Source: Iamia sp052038315 (GTDB taxonomy: Bacteria > Actinomycetota > Acidimicrobiia > Acidimicrobiales > Iamiaceae). From it: a stretch of DNA of 7,777 nt. The notes under the pieces were generated by a model. The model was given only the letters and a program-made list of their open reading frames with translations. It was not told the origin of the DNA and made no database searches. The stretch covers positions 1 through 7,777 of the forward strand of contig JBQGCF010000394.1 of assembly GCA_052038315.1 (NCBI GenBank). Reading direction: 5' to 3'. Below, one piece after another: positions 1-5,982 of this stretch; within the stretch, counting starts at the first letter, position 1; the number at the start of each line of letters is the position of its first letter. The position numbers were made by a program, and so were the translations under genes.

Positions 1-60
1 GCCCGCGAGGCCGTCCTCGCCACCGTCCCCGTCGACGTCCCCGCCGCCGGTCTGCCGTGA
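1..60 (+). CDS. C-terminal end of an unidentified gene (partial)
   Basis: The reading frame starting at base 1 is open to a TGA at 58-60 and encodes the last 19 residues, ending AAGLP. It is supported by codon composition: 18 of 19 sense codons end in G or C, as in the confident genes of the window. The tail is rich in Ala, Val and Pro and has no recognisable motif, so no function is proposed. The gene converges on the minus-strand membrane-protein gene ending at 94, and its stop codon forms the base of the inverted repeat at 58-96. The upstream part lies outside the window. Confidence 0.6.
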   Translation, partial: AREAVLATVPVDVPAAGLP

Positions 61-96
61 CCCGCCCCGCAGTGCCTGGCCCGTCGGGGCGGGTCA
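58..96. terminator. Stop-codon-spanning inverted repeat, probable bidirectional terminator
   Basis: TGACCCGCCCC (58-68) and GGGGCGGGTCA (86-96) form a perfect 11-bp inverted repeat around a 17-base loop. The first three bases of each arm are the stop codons of the two convergent genes. The stem is very GC-rich, but neither strand has a T-tract after it, so it is not a classical rho-independent terminator. Position and symmetry suggest it ends or stabilises both transcripts; that role is inferred. Confidence 0.6.
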
Positions 97-588
97 GGGC
101 TCGGGGGGGAGGAGGGTGCGGTCGATCTGGCCGGTCCTCAGGAACTGGTCGCGGCGGGCGGGGGTCCTCAGGTCGAAGGCCTGGTAGCACCACCAGCAGG
201 CGGCGGCGCCGAGCAGCTCGAGGAGGAGGATCACGCCGAGGGGGCGGTCGACCTCGGGGAGGCCGCCACCGAGGCCGTCGAGGCCGAGGAAGGGCCACCA
301 GAACAGGTCGGCCCGGGTGAAGGCGCCGTCCAGGACGAGGTGGAGGAACAGCCCGATCGGGATGCCCAGCCACCGCCGCCGGACGAGGCGACGTCCCCGG
401 GTCAGGCCCATCACCAGCCCGAGGGCGAGGACCGCGCCGAGCAGCGTGTGGAGGATCCACGGCCCGCCGACGGCGGCCTCGACGAGCGGGAGCAGCGCCC
501 CGACCGCGACCATGCGGTGATCGGCCATGGGGCTGCGGAAGACGAGCCAGACGATGGCGACGGCGGGGCCGACGAACCAGAGGAGCAC
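94..588 (-). CDS. Small polytopic membrane protein, possibly YdjM/DUF457-like
   Basis: A 164-residue integral membrane protein of unconfirmed function. Hydrophobic segments lie at about residues 2-18, 26-40, 43-62, 74-90 and 117-136, with an Arg-rich loop (RGRRLVRRRW, 64-73) and a polar C-terminal tail. Asp23-His24, His47, and His83 with Asp87 sit at the ends of membrane helices. This spacing resembles the putative metal-binding His/Asp residues of the YdjM/DUF457 'membrane-bound metal-dependent hydrolase' families, but I only partly recognise it. The start is GTG at 588, one base after the TGA of the zinc-ribbon gene (TGACGTG). There is no Shine-Dalgarno site, so translation is probably coupled. 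A later start would remove the first membrane helix. It is the last gene of the operon and ends in the convergent hairpin at 58-96. Confidence 0.8.
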   Translation of the reverse strand: MLLWFVGPAVAIVWLVFRSPMADHRMVAVGALLPLVEAAVGGPWILHTLLGAVLALGLVMGLTRGRRLVRRRWLGIPIGLFLHLVLDGAFTRADLFWWPFLGLDGLGGGLPEVDRPLGVILLLELLGAAACWWCYQAFDLRTPARRDQFLRTGQIDRTLLPPEP

Positions 589-589
589 G

Positions 590-1309
590 TCAGCGGACGA
601 GCAGGCGGCCGCAGTCCTCGCAGTGGATGCGGGCGTCGGGCGGCAGGGCCTTGATCCGGTCCAGCTCCATGGCCGAGAGCTTCATGTGGCAGCCCTGGCA
701 GGTGCCGTGCTCCAGCTTGGCCACACCGATGCCGGCCCGCTTGGCCCGCAGCGTCTCGTACTCGTCGAGCAGCTCGGCCGGCACGTCGGCCGCCGCCGCG
801 GCCCGGGCCGCCGCCTCCGCCTCGATCTCGGCGTCGATCTCGGCCTCGGCCACGGTGATGCGGCGCAGCAGCTCCTCGCCCTGGGCGGCGAGGGCGTCGC
901 GCTGGCCGGCCAGGGCGGTGGCCTGCTCGTCGAGCGGGTCGCGCTCGACCATCAGCTCCAGCTCGGCGTCCTCCAGGTCGCCGATGCGCCGGCCCAACGA
1001 GGCGATCTCGTCCTGCAGGGCCTGCAGCTCACGGGCCCCGCTGACGGCGCCGCCGTAGAGGGCCTTGTCGGCCTGGGCCGACTTGTCCTTCAGGCTGGCG
1101 ACCTCGTCGTCGATCCGGGCCTGTTCGCGCTCGAGGCGGTGACGCTCGGCGTCGACCGTGGCCAGCTCGTCGGTCACCGCCTTGTGGGCCGCCGCGACCT
1201 GCTCGGCCTCGGCCCGCTCGGGGAGGCCCTGGCGCCGGGTGCGGAGCTGGGTGTCCTTGATGTCGTGGGCCTGGACGAGGAGCAGCTGCTCCATGGGATC
1301 GGTCATCAT
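590..1309 (-). CDS. Coiled-coil C4-type zinc-ribbon protein
   Basis: A 239-residue protein of the zf-RING_7/CT398-like family, which includes mycobacterial Rv2229c and is distantly related to the flagellar chaperone HP0958. Residues about 10-175 are long charged Ala/Glu/Arg-rich helices expected to form an antiparallel coiled coil, interrupted by the family-typical segment YGGAVSGARELQALQ (85-99). The C-terminus holds four zinc ligands as two CxxC pairs: Cys204/Cys207 (CQGC) and Cys230/Cys233 (CEDC). The family is thought to act as a scaffold or in nucleic-acid or protein binding; the exact role is unknown. The start lies inside the end of the penicillin-binding protein gene (ATGATGA). A GGGGGG tract at 1312-1317 is two bases from the first ATG and five from the second (1306), so Met2 may be the real initiator. 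In mycobacteria this family sits beside a NIF3-like gene; here its partner is a peptidoglycan synthase. Confidence 0.9.
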   Translation of the reverse strand: MMTDPMEQLLLVQAHDIKDTQLRTRRQGLPERAEAEQVAAAHKAVTDELATVDAERHRLEREQARIDDEVASLKDKSAQADKALYGGAVSGARELQALQDEIASLGRRIGDLEDAELELMVERDPLDEQATALAGQRDALAAQGEELLRRITVAEAEIDAEIEAEAAARAAAAADVPAELLDEYETLRAKRAGIGVAKLEHGTCQGCHMKLSAMELDRIKALPPDARIHCEDCGRLLVR

Positions 1310-3378
1310 CGCCCCCCATCATCGTCGTCGTCGTCCCGCGAGCCCTGCGTCTCGCCGTCGGGGCCGATGATGCTGCCCCGCGGGCAGCGCCGCTCGCCGT
1401 CGATCGGGAGGCAGAGCCGCTCGGCCCGGTCGGTGCGGGGCTCGGGCTCGATGAACTCCTCGACCGGCGCCTCCGCCAGCGCCGCCCGCATGAAGTAGCC
1501 CCAGGTGCGGGCCGGGATGGCGCCGCCGGTGACCGAGGAGCCGACGCCCTGCAGCGGCAGGTTGTCCGACGTGCCGCCGATCCAGACGGCCGTCGAGAGC
1601 TGGGGGGTGTAGCCGACGAACCAGACGTCGCTGGGGCCGTTGGTCGTGCCCGTCTTGCCCGCCGCCGGCTGGGCCCCGATCCGGGCGTTGGTGCCCGTGC
1701 CGTGCTCGACGTTGCCGTAGAGCACGTCGGTGACCGTGCGGGCCACCTCCTGCGGGAGGACCCGCTCGGGGGCGGGCTGGTGGGCGAAGACGACGTTGCC
1801 GTCGGCGTCCTCGACCCGGTCGACGAAGTACGGGGCGTTGCGGACGCCGTCGTTGGCCAGGACCGAGTAGGCGGCGGCCATGTCGAGGGGCGAGATGCCG
1901 TCGGAGCCCAGGGCCATGGAGGCGTTCTCGGGGTGGAGGGGCGAGGTGATGCCCATCCGGGTCGCCAGCTCGGCCACCCGCTCGGGCCCGACGATCTGGT
2001 TGAGCCGGAGGAAGGCGCAGTTGGACGACTTCTGCGTCTGCGAGGCCAGCGACCCGGTGCCGCCCTGGCCGTTGCCGAAGTTCCCCGGCGGGTCGTCCTC
2101 GGGGTAGCCGGGGATCTGGCAGGGGCCGGAGCCGTCGATGATGTCGCTGGGCGAGAGGCCCTGGAGGATGGCCTCGGCCAGCACGAAGGTCTTGAACGTC
2201 GACCCGACCTGGCGGTTCGACGACTGGGCCAGGTCGAACTGGTAGCGGTCGTAGCCCGGCCCGCCGACGAGGTAGCGCACCGCGCCGGTCTTCGGCTCGA
2301 CCGAGGCCATGGCCGCGGTGCCGATCCGGCGGGCGCCGCTGGGGGCGTCGGCCAGGCGGAAGGTCCCGTCGCCGTTGTGGTTCGGCAGGGTCTCGTTCCG
2401 GGCGTCCTGGGCCTGCATGTACATCACCGGGTCGAAGGTGGTGTACACCCGCAGGCCGCCGCCGTAGAGCGTGTTGTAGCGGGCGGTGGGCGTGTCGCCG
2501 AGGCGGGGGTCGTCGAGCAGCTGCTGCTTGACCGACTCGATGAAGTAGTCGTCGGGCTGCTGGGGCAGGTTGGGCTCGACGGGCAGCTGGGTGAACTTGC
2601 CGATGTCCCGCTCGAGCTCGGTGATCCGGTCGGTGGCGTAGAGCGAGTCGAGGACGGTGGCCCGCCGGGCGAGGGTCTGGGACCGGCTCTTGAACGGGTC
2701 GCAGGAGATCGGGCAGCGGATGATGCCGGCCAGCATCGCCCCCTCGGCCCAGCTGAGGTCGGAGACGTCCTTGGCGAAGTAGACCTCGGCCGCGGCCTGC
2801 ACGCCGTAGGCCCCGGAGCCCAGGTAGATCGTGTTGAGGTAGCGCTCGAGGATCTCGTCCTTGGTGTAGCGGTCCTCCAGCTCGACGGCGAGGACGGCCT
2901 CCCGGATCTTGCGGGCGAAGTCCTGCTCGCCGCCGACGATGGCGTTCTTCACGACCTGCTGGGTGATCGTCGACCCGCCCTGGGCCACGTCGCCGCTCTC
3001 GATGTTGGCCGTGAGGGCCCGGGCGATCGAGCGGGCGTTGACGCCGTCGTGGCTGTAGAAGGACGAGTCCTCGGCGGCCAGCACCGAGTCGATGACCGTG
3101 CGGGGCACGTCCTCGATGTCGACCTTCACCCGGTTCTCGGCCGAGACGAAGGTGGCCATCTGGTTGCCGAAGCGGTCGTAGACGTAGGAGCGCTCCGACA
3201 GCGGGTCGAGGGTGACGGCCGGGATCTCGAAGCTGTGCGACTTGGCGATCTCGGACAGCTTGGGCGCGCTGACGAAGATCGCCGCCGTCAGGGTCACCAC
3301 CCCGAGCACGACGATGCCGCCGAGCCGGATGATCCGCCCCATGTTGACCAGGACCGCGTCCCTCAGCTTCCTCAACAC
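1306..3378 (-). CDS. Class A penicillin-binding protein (transglycosylase/transpeptidase)
   Basis: A bifunctional peptidoglycan synthase of 690 residues from the chosen start. It polymerises lipid II and cross-links the stem peptides outside the membrane. A short basic N-terminus is followed by one membrane helix (about residues 20-38). The GT51 glycosyltransferase domain follows: AAEDSSFYSHDG with catalytic Glu103, GGSTITQQVVKN (134-145), and the RKIREA to YGVQAAAEVYF block (156-201). The transpeptidase domain has Ser393-Thr-Phe-Lys396 (nucleophile motif), Ser451-Ser-Asn453 and Lys575-Thr-Gly577, so both activities look intact. The tail is acidic, with six Asp before GGR. The start is uncertain. 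ATG at 3423 would overlap the divergent gene's ATG, and codons between it and 3378 include non-GC-ending GGA, GCT and CCT. GTG 3378 sits just below a TAGCCT -10 element. ATG 3342 is the other candidate. It is the first gene of a three-gene operon. Confidence 0.93.
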   Translation of the reverse strand: MLRKLRDAVLVNMGRIIRLGGIVVLGVVTLTAAIFVSAPKLSEIAKSHSFEIPAVTLDPLSERSYVYDRFGNQMATFVSAENRVKVDIEDVPRTVIDSVLAAEDSSFYSHDGVNARSIARALTANIESGDVAQGGSTITQQVVKNAIVGGEQDFARKIREAVLAVELEDRYTKDEILERYLNTIYLGSGAYGVQAAAEVYFAKDVSDLSWAEGAMLAGIIRCPISCDPFKSRSQTLARRATVLDSLYATDRITELERDIGKFTQLPVEPNLPQQPDDYFIESVKQQLLDDPRLGDTPTARYNTLYGGGLRVYTTFDPVMYMQAQDARNETLPNHNGDGTFRLADAPSGARRIGTAAMASVEPKTGAVRYLVGGPGYDRYQFDLAQSSNRQVGSTFKTFVLAEAILQGLSPSDIIDGSGPCQIPGYPEDDPPGNFGNGQGGTGSLASQTQKSSNCAFLRLNQIVGPERVAELATRMGITSPLHPENASMALGSDGISPLDMAAAYSVLANDGVRNAPYFVDRVEDADGNVVFAHQPAPERVLPQEVARTVTDVLYGNVEHGTGTNARIGAQPAAGKTGTTNGPSDVWFVGYTPQLSTAVWIGGTSDNLPLQGVGSSVTGGAIPARTWGYFMRAALAEAPVEEFIEPEPRTDRAERLCLPIDGERRCPRGSIIGPDGETQGSRDDDDDDGGR
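1312..1317 (-). promoter_or_regulatory. G-tract ribosome-binding site inside the upstream gene's last codons
   Basis: Six consecutive G on the minus strand form the last two Gly codons of the penicillin-binding protein and lie just before the overlapping ATGATGA of the zinc-ribbon gene. It is the only Shine-Dalgarno-like sequence near that start. It favours the second ATG (five-base spacing) over the first (two-base spacing). It is not a canonical AGGAGG, so coupling to upstream translation probably matters as much. Confidence 0.45.
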
Positions 3379-3388
3379 GCGAGGGGAG

Positions 3389-3394
3389 AGGCTA
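3389..3394 (-). promoter_or_regulatory. Putative -10 element (TAGCCT) for the penicillin-binding protein operon
   Basis: TAGCCT on the minus strand matches the actinobacterial TANNNT -10 pattern. Transcription would start about seven bases downstream, near 3382, only a few bases before GTG 3378. No -35 hexamer is evident. If real, it excludes ATG 3423 as the start of the penicillin-binding protein. It is assigned by pattern only. Confidence 0.4.
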
Positions 3395-3409
3395 GCCCCG
3401 GACCGGAAG

Positions 3410-3415
3410 TAGGTT
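3410..3415 (+). promoter_or_regulatory. Putative leaderless promoter -10 (TAGGTT) of the LLM oxidoreductase
   Basis: TAGGTT fits TANNNT and is followed by exactly six bases (CCCCTC) before ATG 3422. A transcript starting at the usual distance would begin at the A of the ATG, making it leaderless. There is no usable Shine-Dalgarno site before the ATG. A nearly identical sequence precedes the glycosylase gene at 7489. No -35 element is recognisable. Confidence 0.55.
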
Positions 3416-3421
3416 CCCCTC

Positions 3422-4360
3422 ATGGCCCATCCCCGCCCCTTCCGATTCGGCATCCAGCTCAGCACCGCGCCCGACGCCGCCTCGTGGGCCGGGCTGGCGC
3501 GGCAGGCCGAGGACCTCGGCTACTCGACCCTCTTCATGCCCGACCACTTCGGTGACCAGCTCTCCCCCACCGTCGCCCTGCAGGCCGCGGCCGACGCCAC
3601 CACCACGCTCCGGGTGGGCGCCCTCGTCTACGACAACGACTACCGCCACCCCGTCGTGCTGGCCAAGGACGCCGCCACCATCGACGTGCTGTCCGGCGGC
3701 CGGCTCGAGCTGGGCCTGGGGGCGGGCTGGATGAACACCGACTACGAGCAGTCGGGCATCCCCATGGACCCGCCCAAGGTCCGGGTCGATCGCATGGTGG
3801 AGGCGGTGGCCGTCCTGAAGGGGGCCTTCGCCGAGGGGGCGTTCGGCTTCGAGGGCGAGCACTACACGATCAGCGGCTACGACGGCCTCCCCAAGCCGGT
3901 CCAGCGGCCCCACCCGCCGCTGTTGATCGGTGGCGGCCTCAAGCGGGTGCTGTCCTTCGCCGCCCGCGAGGCCCAGATCATCGGGGTCAACCCGACGATC
4001 CCGAACGGCCAGGTCGACGCCGACGCAGCCCGGTCGGGCACCGCCACCCTCACCGACGAGAAGCTGGAGTGGATCAAGGCGGCGGCCGGCGACCGGTTCG
4101 CCGACATCGAGCTCAACGCCCTCCACTACGCCACGATCGTCACCGACGACCGGGCCGGCACCATGGAGATGATGGCGCCGCTGTTCGGGGTCGAGCCGGC
4201 CGAGATCGAGGAGTACCCGCACGCCCTGATCGGCACCGTCGACGAGATCTGCGCCGACCTGGAGGCCCGCCGCGACCGCTGGGGCTTCTCCTACGTCGTG
4301 GTCCAGGGCGACAGCATGGAGGTCTTCGCCCCCGTGGTCGCCAAGCTCGCCGGCTCCTAG
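3422..4360 (+). CDS. LLM-class F420-dependent oxidoreductase (TIGR03621/MSMEG_2516-like)
   Basis: A 312-residue TIM-barrel oxidoreductase of the bacterial luciferase superfamily, close to the usual length. The sequence strongly resembles the actinobacterial MSMEG_2516-type subfamily predicted to use reduced coenzyme F420 for hydride transfer; the substrate is unknown. Landmarks are the N-terminal RFGIQLS strand (8-14), LFMPDHFGDQ (37-46), the core block RHPVVLAK to SGGRLELGLGAGW (75-103), and HPPLLIGGGLKRVL (164-177) before REAQIIGVNP (182-191). A C-terminal helix-rich part ends at GFSYVVVQ (288-295). The start is ATG 3422, six bases after a TAGGTT -10 element and without a ribosome-binding site. 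The gene is first of a probable three-gene unit, with 48 bp to the serine hydrolase. F420 rather than FMN use is inferred from subfamily resemblance. Confidence 0.93.
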   Translation: MAHPRPFRFGIQLSTAPDAASWAGLARQAEDLGYSTLFMPDHFGDQLSPTVALQAAADATTTLRVGALVYDNDYRHPVVLAKDAATIDVLSGGRLELGLGAGWMNTDYEQSGIPMDPPKVRVDRMVEAVAVLKGAFAEGAFGFEGEHYTISGYDGLPKPVQRPHPPLLIGGGLKRVLSFAAREAQIIGVNPTIPNGQVDADAARSGTATLTDEKLEWIKAAAGDRFADIELNALHYATIVTDDRAGTMEMMAPLFGVEPAEIEEYPHALIGTVDEICADLEARRDRWGFSYVVVQGDSMEVFAPVVAKLAGS

Positions 4361-4408
4361 GCCCACGCCCACCGATGAGGTGCCGCCCGTCGTGACGTCG
4401 ACCCCCGC

Positions 4409-5554
4409 ATGAGCACGTTGCAGGAGGTCGTCGACGAGCAGGTCGCCGAGGGGCGGGTGCCGGGCGCCGTCGCCCTGGTGGCCGACGAGCGGACGGGCAC
4501 CGTCGAGGTCGGCGTCGGCGGCCGGCGCGCCGTGGGCGGCGACGAGCCGATGACCCGCGACACCCTGTTCCGGATCGCCTCGATCACCAAGCCGATCACC
4601 GCCGCCGCGGCCATGGCCCTGGTCGAGCGGGGTCGGTGCGGCCTCGACGACCCCGTCGCCCGCTGGCTGCCCGAGCTGTCCGACCCGACGGTGCTGCGCG
4701 ACCCGTCCGGTCCGCTCGACGACGTGGTGACCGCCGTGCGGCCCATCACCGTGCGCCACCTCCTCACCTCGACCCACGGCCACGGCTTCCCCGCCGACTT
4801 CAGCTGGCCGGTGGTGGAGGTGCTTCTCGACCGGCTGCACCAGGGCGCACCGGAGCCCGATCGGGGCCTCGACGTCGACGAGTGGGCCCGGCTCCTCGGC
4901 GAGGTGCCCCTGCTGGCCCAGCCCGGCGAGCGGTTCCTCTACAACACGTCGCTCGACGTCCTCGGCGTGCTGCTGGCCCGGATCGAGGGGGCACCGCTGG
5001 GCGACGTGCTGGCCGACACCGTGCTCGACCCGCTGGGCATGGCCGACACCGGGTTCTGGGTCGAGCCCGAGCGGGTCGGGCGGATGGCCGCCCAGCACGA
5101 GCGGGTCGACGGCGAGCTGGTCGTCACCGACCCGCCGGACGGGCAGTGGTCCCGCCCGCCGCGCTTCCCGTCGGGCGCCGGTGGGCTGGTCTCGACGGCC
5201 GACGACTGGCTCGCCTTCGGCCGGATGCTCCTGGCCGACGGCGCCGGCCCCGACGGGCGGGCGATCCTGACCCCGGACTCGGTCCGGCTCATGCTCACGA
5301 GCCACGTCGAGGCCGAGCCCGGCAACCCCTTCCTCCAGGGCCAGGGGTGGGGCTTCGGCGGCGGCGTCGACCTGGCCGCGTCGGACCAGTGGATGGTCGC
5401 GGGGCGGTACGGGTGGATCGGCGGCACCGGCACCGCCGGCTACGTCAGCCCCACCCTGGGCCGGGTCGTCGTGTGGCTGGGCCAGGTGCAGCTCGCCGGG
5501 CCCGACGACTTCACCAGCCTGGGCGCCGGGCTCGCCCACGCCGCCCGTCGGTGA
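4409..5554 (+). CDS. Serine hydrolase, beta-lactamase/esterase fold (PF00144)
   Basis: A 381-residue member of the class C beta-lactamase/D-alanyl carboxypeptidase/family VIII esterase superfamily. The catalytic motif is Ser58-Ile-Thr-Lys61 (FRIASITKPIT), with Ser58 the nucleophile. FLYNTSLDVLG at 176-186 supplies the tyrosine motif (Tyr178). YGWIGGTGT (334-342) takes the place of the Lys-Thr-Gly box, as in many esterase-type members. There is no signal peptide, so a cytoplasmic esterase, lactonase or amide hydrolase is more likely than an antibiotic-resistance enzyme. The substrate cannot be read from sequence. ATG 4409 is the first possible start after an in-frame TGA at 4376, and it has no clear ribosome-binding site. 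The gene follows the oxidoreductase by 48 bp and overlaps the next gene by four bases (GTGA), suggesting co-transcription. Confidence 0.92.
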   Translation: MSTLQEVVDEQVAEGRVPGAVALVADERTGTVEVGVGGRRAVGGDEPMTRDTLFRIASITKPITAAAAMALVERGRCGLDDPVARWLPELSDPTVLRDPSGPLDDVVTAVRPITVRHLLTSTHGHGFPADFSWPVVEVLLDRLHQGAPEPDRGLDVDEWARLLGEVPLLAQPGERFLYNTSLDVLGVLLARIEGAPLGDVLADTVLDPLGMADTGFWVEPERVGRMAAQHERVDGELVVTDPPDGQWSRPPRFPSGAGGLVSTADDWLAFGRMLLADGAGPDGRAILTPDSVRLMLTSHVEAEPGNPFLQGQGWGFGGGVDLAASDQWMVAGRYGWIGGTGTAGYVSPTLGRVVVWLGQVQLAGPDDFTSLGAGLAHAARR

Positions 5555-5982
5555 GCGCCGGCATCTCGGCCCGGCTGGCGGCCGTCGTCGACGCCCTGCC
5601 GCTGGAGCCCGGGCTGCGGGTGCTGGAGATCGGGTGCGGGCCGGGGGTCGCGGCCCGGGCGGTGGCGGCGCGCGTCGGGCCCGACGGCTTCGTGCTGGCC
5701 ACCGACCGCTCGTCCAGGGCCATCGCCCAGGCCGCGGCCGGCAGCGCGGCCGAGATCGCCGCCGGCGTGATGGGCGTCCGCTGCGTCGCCGGCGAGGACC
5801 TGGCCCTGACCGACGGCGAGGCGCCCTACGACCTGGCCCTCGCCGTGCGGGTCGGCGCCCTCGACGGCCGGCACCCCCGGCTGGGCGAGCGCATCCACGC
5901 CCGCCTGGCCACCGTGCTCGTCCCCGGCGGGCTGCTCTACGTCGACACCGGCGACCCGCTGACCGCCGTCACCATCCGCTGA
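5551..5982 (+). CDS. Short class I SAM-dependent methyltransferase
   Basis: A 143-residue protein with the N-terminal SAM-binding half of a Rossmann-fold methyltransferase. Motif I is VLEIGCGPG (24-32), and the acidic residue after strand 2 is Asp52 in LATDRSS. A motif IV-like strand is YDLALAVRVGAL (93-104), followed by a post-strand segment LVPGGLLYVDTGD (123-135). It lacks the long C-terminal substrate cap and is shorter than typical members (about 180-250 residues), so the substrate is unknown. The start is GTG 5551, which overlaps the serine hydrolase TGA in the sequence GTGA, the usual coupling arrangement. The C-terminus overlaps the convergent carotenoid-oxygenase gene by 14 bp. No other initiation codon fits as well, and motif I sits at the expected distance from this start. 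Confidence 0.87.
   Translation: MSAGISARLAAVVDALPLEPGLRVLEIGCGPGVAARAVAARVGPDGFVLATDRSSRAIAQAAAGSAAEIAAGVMGVRCVAGEDLALTDGEAPYDLALAVRVGALDGRHPRLGERIHARLATVLVPGGLLYVDTGDPLTAVTIR

Noticed and set aside
1318..1336. A GTC/ATC trinucleotide run that looks like a microsatellite.
   Set aside because: It is the reverse complement of six Asp codons at the end of the penicillin-binding protein; the codons vary (GAC and GAT) and there is no sign of a mobile or expandable repeat.
1702..3555. A 617-codon plus-strand open frame opposite the penicillin-binding protein.
   Set aside because: It is repetitive Val/Gly/Leu/Asp-rich sequence with no motif, complementary to a gene with intact GT51 and transpeptidase motifs; an antisense artefact of base composition.
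4361..4408. A possible independent promoter or ribosome-binding site before the serine hydrolase.
   Set aside because: I see no TANNNT at a useful distance and no purine-rich site in these 48 bases; GACGTC is only a short palindrome that is common in such GC-rich DNA.
3392..5539. A 715-codon open frame on the minus strand opposite the oxidoreductase and serine hydrolase genes.
   Set aside because: Its protein is a low-complexity Gly/Ala/Val/His/Asp/Arg series without domains. It is the antisense shadow expected when the true genes have extreme GC at third positions, and both plus-strand genes have clear catalytic motifs.
4636..5550. A long N-terminal extension of the methyltransferase frame upstream of GTG 5551.
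   Set aside because: The extension is Arg/Pro/Gly/Ala-rich out-of-frame translation of the serine hydrolase gene. Methyltransferase-like sequence begins only after GTG 5551.
3422..5982. The beta-lactamase-fold gene near a penicillin-binding protein as a possible antibiotic-resistance pair.
   Set aside because: The serine hydrolase lacks a signal peptide, has an esterase-type YGWIGG box instead of KTG, and lies in a different divergent operon.
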